This document shows, piece by piece, positions 1 to 8,841 of a stretch of 64,000 nucleotides of DNA. Every line of letters starts with the position of its first letter. Position 1 is the first letter of the stretch. The translations under genes and the position numbers were made by a program. The notes under the pieces are model-generated. The model was not told the DNA's origin, did no database searches, and saw only the letters and a program-made list of their open reading frames with translations. Source of the DNA: Armatimonadota bacterium (GTDB taxonomy: Bacteria > Sysuimicrobiota > Sysuimicrobiia > Sysuimicrobiales > Humicultoraceae); NCBI GenBank assembly GCA_031459855.1, contig JAVKHP010000001.1, forward strand, positions 230,059-294,058, given 5' to 3'.

Positions 1-285
1 CCGACATTGGCGCCTTCGGCAGCCCTGCGCGGCGGTGACAACCATCCGTCCCGTCACCCCACGACGATCATGTCGTCGCCAGCGGCCCTGCCGCGCCTCC
101 ACGGGAGGGCGAGGCCGCATGAGGCCATCCGACGACTGCCGTCGTCACCAACGGCGACGTCGAGACTGCGGGGGTAACAACCACACGTTCCCGCCACGCC
201 CGCCTACATCGACAGGGCGCGGCAGCCTGGCGTCGAACCCCAAGACGACGGCGCACGGCAACCTCACGGCAACCTGTAGATCGCC
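1..285. other. left-edge non-coding stretch
   Basis: No gene can be supported here. Open frames crossing it on both strands are low-complexity Arg/Pro/Ser translations typical of GC-rich shadows. A short perfect inverted repeat (GACGAC-TGCC-GTCGTC) sits at 131-146 and a weaker one (ACGAC, six bases, GTCGT) near 61-76. No convincing Shine-Dalgarno sequence precedes the deacylase start at 286. Confidence 0.4.
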
Positions 286-1881
286 ATGGCCACCTTCGAC
301 CTCCTCATCCGCGGCGGCCGGATCGTCGACGGCACCGGTACCCCGTGGTACCGCGCCGACGTCGGCATCGCCAGCGGCCGCATCGCCGCCCTGGGCCGTC
401 TCGACGGCAGCGACGCCCGCGAGGTGCTCGACGCGCACGATCAGGTCGTCGCGCCGGGCTTCATCGACGTGCACACCCACTCCGAGCTGCGCCTGCTGAC
501 CGACCCGCTGCTGCCGCCCAAGATCCGCCAGGGCGTGACCACCGAGATCATCGGCCTCGACGGGCTCTCGCTGGCGCCGCTGACCGACGCCACCGCCACC
601 ACCCTCCCCGCGCGCCTGGCCGGGCTCGCCGGCACCGCCGACGTGGCGTGGACGTGGCGCACCGTGGGCGAGTTCCTGGCCCGACTGGAGGCCGCGCGCC
701 CTGCCCCCAACGTCGCCTACCTGGCGCCCCACGGCACGATCCGCGCCGCCGTCGCCGGGTTCGAGGCCCGGCCGCTGACCGCCGACGAACTACGCCGGGC
801 CCAGGGGGTGCTGCAGGCTGCCCTTGAGGACGGCGCCGTCGGGTTCTCGACCGGCCTGATCTACCCGCCGTGCAGTTTCGCCGACGCCGACGAGCTGGTC
901 GCGCTGTGCGCGGTGGCGGCGCGCGTGGGGGCGCCCTTCGTGGTGCACGTGCGCAACGAGAGCGAGCACGTGCTCGAGGCCATGGACGAGGTGCTCGAGG
1001 TCGCGCGCCGCAGCGGGGCCCCCCTGCACGTGTCGCACCTGAAGGCCGCCGGCCGGCGCAACTGGGACAAGCTGACCGTGGTGCTCGAGCGCTTCGACCG
1101 CGCCCGCGCCGCCGGCGTCGAGGTCACCTTCGACCAGTACCCGTACGCGGCCGGCAGCACCTTTCTTAGCGCCCTGCTGCCGCCGTGGGCCCACGATGGC
1201 GGCACGGCAGCGCTGCTCGAGCGCCTGCGCGATCCCCAGACCCGCCGGCGGCTGGCCGACGAGCTCGAGCAGCCCGGCCGCTGGGAGAACTTCGTCTACG
1301 CCTGCGGGTGGGAGGCCGTGCAGGTAGCCGCCGTGCGCACCGACGCCAACCGGTGGTGCGAGGGGCGGCGGCTGCCCGAGATCGCGGCGGCCCGCGGCCA
1401 GTCCCCGGCCGAGGCGCTCTTCGACCTCCTCCTCGAGGAAGACGGCGCGGCCACCATGATCGTCTTCTGGGGCGAGGAGGCCCGCATCACCGAGGCGATG
1501 CGTCACCCCCTTCAGATGGTCGGCAGCGACGGCATCTTCGGCGGCAAGCCCCACCCGCGCCTGTACGGTACCTTCCCGCGGGTGCTGGGCCCCTACGTGC
1601 GCACCGGCACCCTGCGCCTGGAGGACGCCGTCCGGCGCATGACCGCCGGCGCCGCACAGCGCTTTGGTCTCGTCGGCCGCGGGCTGCTCGTGCCGGGCGG
1701 CTGGGCGGACGTCGTCGTCTTCGACCCCGTGACCGTGGCCGACCGCGCGACCTACGAGGAGCCCCACCAGTACCCGGTGGGCATCCGCCACGTGCTGGTC
1801 AACGGCATCCCCGTCGTGCGCGACGGCGACGTGACCGGCGCGCGGCCGGGGCGGGTGTTGCGGTGGCGACAGTCGGCGTGA
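286..1881 (+). CDS. N-acyl-D-amino-acid deacylase (D-aminoacylase family)
   Basis: A cytosolic amidohydrolase-superfamily enzyme expected to hydrolyse N-acyl-D-amino acids to a D-amino acid and a carboxylate. The 531-aa length suits the family. It opens with the typical FDLLIRGGRIVDGTG strand, followed by the metal-binding HxH in FIDVHTHSE (about H63/H65). Further candidate ligands are His near 221 (VVHVRNES), His near 248 and 251 (LHVSHLKAAG), and an Asp near 415 (VGSDGIFGG). The C-terminal small beta domain (ADVVVFDP) is complete. The ATG was chosen because the family motif begins at once after it, although no good ribosome site is visible. Family assignment is firm; the natural substrate is not known, and dihydroorotase-like relatives share the fold. 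Confidence 0.9.
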   Translation: MATFDLLIRGGRIVDGTGTPWYRADVGIASGRIAALGRLDGSDAREVLDAHDQVVAPGFIDVHTHSELRLLTDPLLPPKIRQGVTTEIIGLDGLSLAPLTDATATTLPARLAGLAGTADVAWTWRTVGEFLARLEAARPAPNVAYLAPHGTIRAAVAGFEARPLTADELRRAQGVLQAALEDGAVGFSTGLIYPPCSFADADELVALCAVAARVGAPFVVHVRNESEHVLEAMDEVLEVARRSGAPLHVSHLKAAGRRNWDKLTVVLERFDRARAAGVEVTFDQYPYAAGSTFLSALLPPWAHDGGTAALLERLRDPQTRRRLADELEQPGRWENFVYACGWEAVQVAAVRTDANRWCEGRRLPEIAAARGQSPAEALFDLLLEEDGAATMIVFWGEEARITEAMRHPLQMVGSDGIFGGKPHPRLYGTFPRVLGPYVRTGTLRLEDAVRRMTAGAAQRFGLVGRGLLVPGGWADVVVFDPVTVADRATYEEPHQYPVGIRHVLVNGIPVVRDGDVTGARPGRVLRWRQSA

Positions 1882-1904
1882 TCCATTTGCAAGGGAACGG
1901 CGCC

Positions 1905-2150
1905 ATGGGCATGGATGCCATCGAGGTGAGGCTGGCCCGGCTCGAGGGGGCCTACGAGCAGATCGACAGACGCCTCGGCACGATCGAAGACCGCCTGGTG
2001 CGCCTCGAGACCAAGGTCGACGCCGGGTTTGCCCGCGCCGACGCCCGGATGGACGCGCTGGCCGAGCGGGTCAACGTCCGCATCGACGAGTTGGAACGTC
2101 GGCTCACCAGCCCTGCCTGGCTCCACTGCGGCCAGCATACGGCCGTTTAG
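1905..2150 (+). CDS. short coiled-coil protein, probably C-terminally truncated
   Basis: About 81 aa. The first 65 residues form an amphipathic heptad pattern (LARLEGAYEQIDRRLGTIED and onward, with regular Leu/Ile/Val spacing), so a coiled coil is very likely. ATG 1905 follows an AGGGA about eight bases upstream; ATG 1911 and GTG 1878 are alternatives. In similar proteins I know, the coiled coil is followed by a membrane-spanning segment. Here the frame instead ends in a non-matching tail (PAWLHCGQHTAV), suggesting a frameshift or deletion. It lies 24 bases after the deacylase, but a link to it is not evident. Function unknown. Confidence 0.55.
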   Translation: MGMDAIEVRLARLEGAYEQIDRRLGTIEDRLVRLETKVDAGFARADARMDALAERVNVRIDELERRLTSPAWLHCGQHTAV

Positions 2151-2194
2151 GCCAACACATCATCGAAGCCCGCACCTGGCGGGCCGGCGTCCAG

Positions 2195-2223
2195 CTGAAA
2201 GCTGCTCATCTAGCAGATTTCAG
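2195..2223. repeat. inverted repeat abutting the toxin-antitoxin promoter
   Basis: The arms CTGAAA-G-CTGCT and AGCAG-A-TTTCAG can pair over 11 bp with one mismatch around a CATCT loop. The repeat ends exactly where the -35 TTGACC box of the next promoter begins. There is no downstream T-run, so it is either a weak terminator for the coiled-coil gene or a protein-binding site. Confidence 0.5.
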
Positions 2224-2253
2224 TTGACCAGCTTTCCGTCATCGGTTTATACT
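2224..2253 (+). promoter_or_regulatory. sigma70-type promoter of the abrB/PIN pair
   Basis: The -35 box TTGACC (2224-2229) and -10 box TATACT (2248-2253) are separated by 18 bases, close to the bacterial housekeeping consensus. This is a locally A+T-richer island. The predicted start near 2260 leaves a leader of about 30 bases before the antitoxin ATG at 2292. Confidence 0.75.
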
Positions 2254-2270
2254 GAGAGTGTGGCAGATAT

Positions 2271-2283
2271 TCCGATAATCGGA
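2271..2283. promoter_or_regulatory. palindromic operator overlapping the antitoxin ribosome site
   Basis: TCCGAT-A-ATCGGA is a perfect palindrome between the promoter and the antitoxin gene. Its right arm shares bases with the Shine-Dalgarno GGAGG at 2281-2285, six bases before ATG 2292. AbrB/MazE-type antitoxins commonly bind palindromes at their own promoters, so autoregulation is the likely role; this is inference from position. Confidence 0.55.
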
Positions 2284-2291
2284 GGATCCGA

Positions 2292-2582
2292 ATGATCGTC
2301 ACTCGCATCGGACGACGAGGAACCGTGGTGATTCCGTCGTCGATCCGACGTCGTTTCGACTTGCAGGAAGGGTCCCTTGTCATTGCCGAGGAGCGGGACG
2401 AAGGGGTACTCATCCGACCGGCCGCGGCGGTGCCTGTGGAGATCTACAGCCCGCAGCGTCGGGCGGAGTTCCTTCTTTCAAACGCGGTAGACGAGGAGGA
2501 CTACGCCCAGGCGGTGGCTGAGGTGCGCAAGATGGGACTGGATCCGGACCAGATCCCCCACCGCCGCCCCCCGAAAGCATAG
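2292..2582 (+). CDS. AbrB/MazE (SpoVT-AbrB fold) antitoxin
   Basis: A 96-aa DNA-binding antitoxin. Residues 1-45 (MIVTRIGRRGTVVIPSSIRR, then LQEGSLVIAEERDEGVLIRP) are a textbook SpoVT/AbrB swapped-hairpin domain. The remaining, more acidic half (EEDYAQAVAEVRKMG) is the likely toxin-binding arm. The start is fixed by GGAGG six bases upstream. It lies 35 bases before the PIN-domain gene, giving a type II toxin-antitoxin pair. Autoregulation through the palindrome at 2271-2283 is probable. In this family the antitoxin occludes the toxin active site and represses the operon. Confidence 0.88.
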   Translation: MIVTRIGRRGTVVIPSSIRRRFDLQEGSLVIAEERDEGVLIRPAAAVPVEIYSPQRRAEFLLSNAVDEEDYAQAVAEVRKMGLDPDQIPHRRPPKA

Positions 2583-2617
2583 TCAATGCAGCGACGCGCG
2601 CCACGAACACGTCACCT

Positions 2618-3028
2618 GTGGATCTCGTCTTCCTGGATGCCAACGTGCTCTTCTCGGCGGCCTATCGTCCCACCAGCCGCCTTCGCACGCTGTGGACCCT
2701 GCAGGGGATCCGGCTCCTCACCTCCGCGCAGGCGGTAGAGGAAGCCCGGCGCAACCTCGATTCCCCTCAGCAACGCGCGGAGTTGATGCGGCTCATCGAG
2801 CAGATGGAGGTTACCGCGGCGCCTCGGCGGCAGCGAGAACTCCCGATCGACCTTCCCCCGGACGATCGCATGGTGCTGCTCGCGGCCATCGAGGCGCGGG
2901 CGACCCACTTTCTGACGGGGGACGTCCGTCACTTCTCCGGGTATTACGGCATGGACGTGCAGGAAGTCCGCATCTTGACGCCAGCTGAGTACCTCAGGCT
3001 GCGGGGCGAGGCGGTGCCGGGTTCTTAG
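2618..3028 (+). CDS. PIN-domain ribonuclease toxin
   Basis: A 136-aa PIN-domain protein, the presumed toxin of the pair. The first acidic residue lies in VFLDANVLFSAA, the central acidic residues fall around EEARRNLD, and the last acidic cluster is in THFLTGDVRHF; these are the expected Mg-binding positions. The GTG at 2618 places the start right at the first beta strand; an upstream ATG at 2586 is out of frame. Length and architecture match VapC-like RNases, whose targets are usually tRNA or rRNA. The target here cannot be predicted. All catalytic blocks look intact, unlike the decayed pair at 4.7-5.1 kb. Confidence 0.87.
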   Translation: MDLVFLDANVLFSAAYRPTSRLRTLWTLQGIRLLTSAQAVEEARRNLDSPQQRAELMRLIEQMEVTAAPRRQRELPIDLPPDDRMVLLAAIEARATHFLTGDVRHFSGYYGMDVQEVRILTPAEYLRLRGEAVPGS

Positions 3029-3112
3029 GCGTCGTCGGCCAAGCCCGACTCGTGGCGCGCAGCTCCCAATGCGTTGGGCGAGCGCACGCTCTATTTGAAC
3101 ACCATGCGAGAC

Positions 3113-3190
3113 TGGCGGGAGCGACGGGATTTGAACCCGCGATCTCCTGCGTGACAGGCAGGTGTGTTGACCAGGCTACACCACGCCCCC
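3113..3190 (-). tRNA. tRNA-Asp (GTC)
   Basis: The reverse strand folds into a complete cloverleaf: acceptor GGGGGCG paired with CGCTCCC (one G-T), D stem GTGT/ACAC, anticodon stem CCTGC/GCAGG around CTGTCAC (anticodon GTC), and T arm GCGGG-TTCAAAT-CCCGT. The discriminator is G and the 3' CCA is encoded. It sits between the PIN toxin gene and the DUF364 gene, a common neighbourhood for mobile modules, but no integrase or attachment duplication is visible. Confidence 0.95.
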
Positions 3191-3323
3191 GGGACGACGC
3201 CCACTCCCGCCAGGGCACATTCTAGAGGTGGGGTCCGGGGGTGTCAACGCTGCGCGCTCAGCCGTCATGGCACCAACGGCCGGTAACGAGCCGGCCTGCC
3301 GCTCGTCGCCACGGCAGCAGCAC

Positions 3324-4157
3324 TCACGCCACCTGCGCGGCCGACGGCGCGTCGCGTACGATGCATACCTTCTCGGCGGCGGCCTCGAAGAAGTAGCCCG
3401 AGCCTCCTTCCCCGACGATCTGCAGCAGCCGGTTGCCGTCGGTCGCCCTGATGCCACCCAGCACGTCGACGCCACGGGCGAAGAACGGCCGTGGCCAGGG
3501 TGAGGCGGTGGGCCCGGCCAGCACCACACGGCGGGCGCCGCGCGCGGCGTCCAGCAACTCGTCGATCCCGCCCTCCACCAGCGCCGAGCCGGTGATGAGC
3601 GCAACGCTCGCGGCCCCCAGCACGTCGCGGGCGCGCTCGGGCGGCCACCACAGGTGCTGTTCGTCGTCGCGCAGCGCGTCGCGGTGGCGGTCGATCACCC
3701 ACAGCGCGGCCACCCGGCCCTTGAGGGCCTTGAGGAACGGCGTGAACGCGCCGACCATCGCCACGCGGTCGCTGGATCCGACGGCGGCGGCGTCCAGCGC
3801 GTCGACACCGGGCAGCAGGCGGCCGCCGGGAATGCCATAGCGCTCCATGGCCAGCGCCGAGAGGGCGTTCAGCACGGCCACGCCGACGGCCCGGCGCAGC
3901 GGCACCGGCGAGGTGGCGTAGGCGGCCAGTGCCCAGGCGTCCTGTCCGGCCAGCCGCCCCGCCGGCGGCGCGGCAGCCGCCGAGCGGGGACAGCACACGG
4001 TGTCGCCAAGGCCCCGGGGCGTGAATGCCAGGCCCACGTGCCCGGTAGCGAGCTGCGCCGCGGTGTAGAAGACGCCGACCCTGACGTCGCGCACGGGCAG
4101 TGCTTCGCCGGCGAGCACCTGCGCCAGGTCGTCCTGCCAGGCTTCGATGACGCCCAT
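3324..4157 (-). CDS. DUF364/DUF4213 Rossmann-like heavy-metal-chelation-type protein
   Basis: A 277-aa protein with an N-terminal DUF4213-like part (VRVGVFYTAAQL, LAFTPRGLGDTVCCPRS) and a C-terminal DUF364 domain. The latter shows VAMVGAFTPFLKALKG, an ALITGSALVEGGIDELLDAA block and a VVLAGPTASPWPRPFF block. Members are called putative heavy-metal chelation proteins; biochemical roles are poorly known. ATG 4157 was chosen over the longer frame to 4271 because a strong GGGGAGGTGG lies just upstream. Divergent from the membrane protein at 4304, probably sharing the symmetric promoter at 4228-4237. Confidence 0.8.
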   Translation of the reverse strand: MGVIEAWQDDLAQVLAGEALPVRDVRVGVFYTAAQLATGHVGLAFTPRGLGDTVCCPRSAAAAPPAGRLAGQDAWALAAYATSPVPLRRAVGVAVLNALSALAMERYGIPGGRLLPGVDALDAAAVGSSDRVAMVGAFTPFLKALKGRVAALWVIDRHRDALRDDEQHLWWPPERARDVLGAASVALITGSALVEGGIDELLDAARGARRVVLAGPTASPWPRPFFARGVDVLGGIRATDGNRLLQIVGEGGSGYFFEAAAEKVCIVRDAPSAAQVA

Positions 4158-4227
4158 GCTGTGGCCACCTCCCCTGCCGACGGTGCAGAACCACACGCCG
4201 CCGGTGATCCTGCGCGGTCCTACGTAG

Positions 4228-4237
4228 ATTGTACAAT
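4228..4237. promoter_or_regulatory. palindromic double -10 element between divergent genes
   Basis: ATTGTACAAT is a perfect palindrome that reads TACAAT on both strands, so it could serve as a -10 box in both directions. Predicted starts would give leaders of roughly 60 bases to each gene (ATG 4157 minus, ATG 4304 plus). No good -35 box is visible on either side, so the call rests on symmetry and position. Confidence 0.45.
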
Positions 4238-4303
4238 GGACCTGACTGCGAGCGCGTGCGCAGGTTTGCACGCCACGCCCAGCGGGTCAGGGAGGTGCGC
4301 CCC

Positions 4304-4699
4304 ATGCTCAGCGGCGTGTGGATCGTGGTCGTTTCGTTCGTGCGCCTGCCGTTCACGTACGTGCTGGGGACTGGCGCGAAGCTGGCCGAGATTGGGGCCC
4401 GCGGCGGGCTCCCGGCCGGACGCGACGAAGACCTGCCGTTTCTCAACTGGCTGCTGGTCGCCGGCCGGATCCTGATCGCGGTGGTGGCGCTGGGCATCGT
4501 GGCGGTCTTTGCGGTGCTGGCGCTGGTCGCGCTGCGCCAGGGGGTGGGGCCGTTCCTGGGCGGGCTGGTCACGGGTGTGCTGGCGGCGTTCGCCTGGGTC
4601 TGGGTCGCCGGCCTGGCACTGGAGAGCCTGAGCCTGACGATCGTCATCGCCAACAACACCCGTGAGATGGTGCACCTGCTGCGGGCGCGGGCAGGCTGA
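4304..4699 (+). CDS. small integral membrane protein
   Basis: A 131-aa protein of unknown function. It has an N-terminal hydrophobic stretch (GVWIVVVSFVRLPFTYVLG) and two strong transmembrane segments, about residues 48-72 (LLVAGRILIAVVALGIVAVF) and 82-108 (GPFLGGLVTGVLAAFAWVWV). A short C-terminal tail (NNTREMVHLLRARAG) follows. ATG 4304 is preceded by a good GGGAGG; the frame is open further upstream to 4229, but that part is Arg-rich and unlike a membrane protein start. No family recognised. Divergent from the DUF364 gene. Confidence 0.65.
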   Translation: MLSGVWIVVVSFVRLPFTYVLGTGAKLAEIGARGGLPAGRDEDLPFLNWLLVAGRILIAVVALGIVAVFAVLALVALRQGVGPFLGGLVTGVLAAFAWVWVAGLALESLSLTIVIANNTREMVHLLRARAG

Positions 4700-4723
4700 C
4701 AGCCGGAAAGGGCTGAATAAGGA

Positions 4724-4948
4724 GTGCGGATCGAGACGACCGTCTACATCGACGCCGACTTCCTTCGGGCGGTCAAGGTGGCCGCGGCGCCCATTGGAAA
4801 GAGGAAGTACACGATCTTCGAAGAGGCCCTGCGCCGGTTTCTGGGGTGGGAACTCCTCGACCGGGTCCCTGATTGAGCGTCGCCAGAACTCGACGAGCGT
4901 GAAGCCTTGCGCCTCGCCTACCGCGAGCTCCGCGAGACACGGCGGTAG
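4724..4948 (+). pseudogene. decayed ribbon-helix-helix-type antitoxin
   Basis: GTG 4724 opens 50 codons (VRIETTVYIDADFLRAVKVA and onward, then KYTIFEEALRRFLGWELL) that read like a VapB/RHH antitoxin, but the frame stops at 4874-4876. The missing C-terminal block continues in another frame (ELDEREALRLAYRELRETRR) and stops at 4946-4948. A single indel therefore split the gene. It directly precedes a PIN-toxin remnant whose first codon GTG 4949 follows the stop. Confidence 0.7.
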
Positions 4949-5107
4949 GTGCGGCAGGCAATCCTGGATCCGGGAGCCCTCGTCGCAGAACTGATTTGCG
5001 CGAAGGGCACCCCAGGCAGCTGCTGCGTCTTTGGTTCGAGGGCGAACGGCGGGCCTCCCGCTGCTCGTCTCGGGCGACCGCGCCCTCCTCGGGCTATACC
5101 CGCCACG
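4949..5107 (+). pseudogene. decayed PIN-domain toxin remnant
   Basis: Three pieces of a VapC-like PIN protein survive in different frames: the start (AILDPGALVAELICAKGTP), a helix (RQLLRLWFEGERRA) shifted by one base, and a late acidic block (LLVSGDRALLGL) in the third frame, with the middle deleted. It abuts the 3' end of leuB, which is convergent with it. Together with the fragment before it, this is a dead toxin-antitoxin pair. Confidence 0.65.
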
Positions 5108-5111
5108 CAGC

Positions 5112-6179
5112 TCAGGCGATCGCCCCCACCACCCGGTCCCCGAACTCCGCCGTCGACACCGCCGGCCGCCCGGCCGCCACGTCCGCGGTGCGGACCCCCG
5201 CGGCCAGGGTGGCCTCGACCGCCGCTTCCACCGCGGTGGCCTCGCGTTCGAGGCGCAGCGCGTACCGCAGCAGCAGCGCCGCTGAGAGGATGGCGCCGGT
5301 GGGGTTGGCGATGCCCTGGCCGGCGATGTCGGGCGCGGTGCCGTGGACGGGTTCGTACAGCGACGTGCCCTCGCCCAGGCTGGCCGACGGCAGGAACCCC
5401 AGCGAGCCCACCACGCCCGCGGCCTCGTCGCTCAAGATGTCGCCGAACATGTTCTCGGTGACGACCACGTCGAAGGCCGTCGGGCGGCGGACGAGCTGCA
5501 TGGCGGTGCTGTCGACCAGGGCGTGCTCGCAGGTGACGTCGGGGTAGGCGCGCGCGACCTCGGTAACGACCTCGCGCCACAGCTGGGAGGAGTGCAGCAC
5601 GTTGGCCTTGTCGACCGAGGTGACGTGGCGCCGGCGGGCGCGCGCGGCCTCGAACGCCACTCGCGCCACGCGGGCGATCTCGTCCTCGCTGTAGGGCAGC
5701 GTGTCGACGGCGGCGCGCCGGCCGTCGCGGACGCTGCGGCCGCGCGGGGTGCCGAAGTACAGCCCGCCGGCCAGTTCGCGCACGATGACGAGGTCGGTGC
5801 CGGCCACGACCTCGGGCCGCAGCGGCGAGGCGTCGTGCAGCCCCGGGAAGGCGCGCACGGGGCGCAGGTTGGCGAACAGCTGCAGCTCGCGGCGCAGGTG
5901 CAGCAGCCCGGCCTCGGGGCGGCGGTCGGGCGGAAGCCCGTCCCACTGGGGGCCGCCCACGGCACCCAGCAGGATGGCGTCGGCGCGGCGGCAGGCGTCG
6001 AGGGTGGCCGCGGGCAGGGGATCGCCGCCGGCGGCGACCGCTGCCGAGCCGAACGGGACGTCGGTGAACACGAACTGGTGGCCGTAGCGCTCGGCCACGC
6101 GGCGCAGCACCTTGACGGCTTCGGCGGTGACTTCGGGCCCGATCCCGTCGCCGGGCAGGACGACGATCTCGGCGCGCAC
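5112..6179 (-). CDS. leuB: 3-isopropylmalate dehydrogenase
   Basis: Oxidative decarboxylation of 3-isopropylmalate with NAD+, the third committed leucine step (and the equivalent beta-methylmalate step of the citramalate route). The frame has the N-terminal LPGDGIGPEV, the substrate loop ELAGGLYFGTPRG, the catalytic lysine region VTSVDKANVLHSS, the metal Asp block DNMFGDILSDE-like (ENMFGDILSDEA), and the NAD loop EPVHGTAPDIAGQGIANP. GTG 6179 overlaps the stop of the upstream 74-aa gene (TAGTG), giving 355 aa; ATG 6206 would add nine residues. It is the last gene of the ilv-leu-cimA operon. Confidence 0.95.
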   Translation of the reverse strand: MRAEIVVLPGDGIGPEVTAEAVKVLRRVAERYGHQFVFTDVPFGSAAVAAGGDPLPAATLDACRRADAILLGAVGGPQWDGLPPDRRPEAGLLHLRRELQLFANLRPVRAFPGLHDASPLRPEVVAGTDLVIVRELAGGLYFGTPRGRSVRDGRRAAVDTLPYSEDEIARVARVAFEAARARRRHVTSVDKANVLHSSQLWREVVTEVARAYPDVTCEHALVDSTAMQLVRRPTAFDVVVTENMFGDILSDEAAGVVGSLGFLPSASLGEGTSLYEPVHGTAPDIAGQGIANPTGAILSAALLLRYALRLEREATAVEAAVEATLAAGVRTADVAAGRPAVSTAEFGDRVVGAIA

Positions 6180-6403
6180 TAGAACGCCTGCTGGATCCGC
6201 CGGCACACCCAGAGCGCCGGGTCGTCGTCCTCGGTGCGAGCCGCCGCGTCGAGGAGGCCGGAGCGTTCCGCGGCCAGCCAGGGGGTGGCTGTCGTGCCGG
6301 CGGCGTGCGCCGGCGGGCGAGCACGGTCGCCCGGCAGCGTCACCCCCGCCACGTCGCTGTCATCGCCACAAAAGACCGTCTGCCAGATCCGGTTCCACTC
6401 CAT
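6179..6403 (-). CDS. 74-aa protein of unknown function between cimA and leuB
   Basis: Begins MEWNRIWQTVFCGDDSDVAG and ends in an acidic/aromatic stretch (EDDDPALWVCRRIQQAF). ATG 6403 has a purine-rich GGCGGAGG ribosome site; the stop codon overlaps the GTG of leuB, so translation is probably coupled. It is soluble-looking, with two Cys and three Trp and no recognisable domain. Position inside a biosynthetic operon suggests an accessory or regulatory role, but nothing in the sequence defines one. The in-frame extension upstream to 6922 overlaps cimA and is a shadow. Confidence 0.6.
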   Translation of the reverse strand: MEWNRIWQTVFCGDDSDVAGVTLPGDRARPPAHAAGTTATPWLAAERSGLLDAAARTEDDDPALWVCRRIQQAF

Positions 6404-6590
6404 GACCGTCGCCTCCGCCTCGCTGGGACGCCCGCCGCCGGCCACCGGCCGGAAGCGGAAGCACACACCGTGTCTGGTCGCAGCCTCTCCAAAACCCTCT
6501 GGCTGGAGCCCCTGTCTGTAACCTCCTGCGCCGCTGGCCCTGACGGCGCGGCCGCTCCCGCGCCGCGCTCGGGCACGCAGCGCGCCTGCC

Positions 6591-8162
<1,572 letters not shown>

Positions 8163-8295
8163 GGCGTCACGCTACCGAACGGTCTCGTGGGCGTGGTGCC
8201 GCGCGCAGTGGCCGGCGCGGACACGCCGGGCCCGGTCAGGCTCCCGCTGGCCCGCGCGCCCGGCGCGGCCGTCACCGGCAGCCGCGTACGCTCCG

Positions 8296-8841
8296 TCAGG
8301 CGCCGCCGGCCGGCCCACGGCCCCCCGCCCCCTCCCGCCGCAGCTGCCCGCTGGCGACCTGCTGGCGCACGTACTCGATGATGCCGCCCGCCGCCACCAG
8401 CCGGCGCATGAACTCGGGCAGCGGCGCGGCCTGGTGGGTCGTGCCCTTCGTCTCGTTGACGATGCGCCCGGTCTCGGTGTCGACGACCAGCACGTCGCCG
8501 GTGTCGGTCACGTCGGGCAGGTCGCGGCACTCGAGCAGGGGCAGCCCGATGTTGAAGGCGTTGCGGAAGAAGATGCGGGCGTACGACCGGGCGATGACGC
8601 AGGCCACGCCCAGGCCCTTGATGGCGATCGGCGCGTGCTCGCGGGAGGAGCCCTGCCCGAAGTTCTCGCCGGCCACGATGACGTCGCCCGGCTGGATGCG
8701 GCTCGCGAGCGTGGGGTCGAGATCCTCGAAGCAGTGCGCCGCCAGGACCGTGGGGTCGGCGGTCACGAGGTAGCGCGCGGGGATGATGACGTCGGTGTCG
8801 ATGTGGTCGCCCAGCCGCCAGGCGGTGCCCCGATGCGTCAT
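8296..8841 (-). CDS. leuD: 3-isopropylmalate dehydratase small subunit
   Basis: The 181-aa small subunit (aconitase swivel domain) completes isopropylmalate isomerase. Visible motifs are GDHIDTDVIIPARYL near the start, IVAGENFGQGSSREHAP and ARSYARIFFRNAFNIGLPLL, all typical of the short LeuD/HacB type. Its ATG overlaps the leuC stop (ATGA), so the two subunits are translationally coupled. The C-terminus has a Gly/Arg-rich tail beyond the usual end. Confidence 0.95.
   Translation of the reverse strand: MTHRGTAWRLGDHIDTDVIIPARYLVTADPTVLAAHCFEDLDPTLASRIQPGDVIVAGENFGQGSSREHAPIAIKGLGVACVIARSYARIFFRNAFNIGLPLLECRDLPDVTDTGDVLVVDTETGRIVNETKGTTHQAAPLPEFMRRLVAAGGIIEYVRQQVASGQLRREGAGGRGPAGGA

Noticed and set aside
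3113-5107. tRNA-Asp as attachment site of an integrated island
   Set aside because: No integrase and no duplicated tRNA 3' end was seen nearby; toxin-antitoxin genes alone do not make an island.
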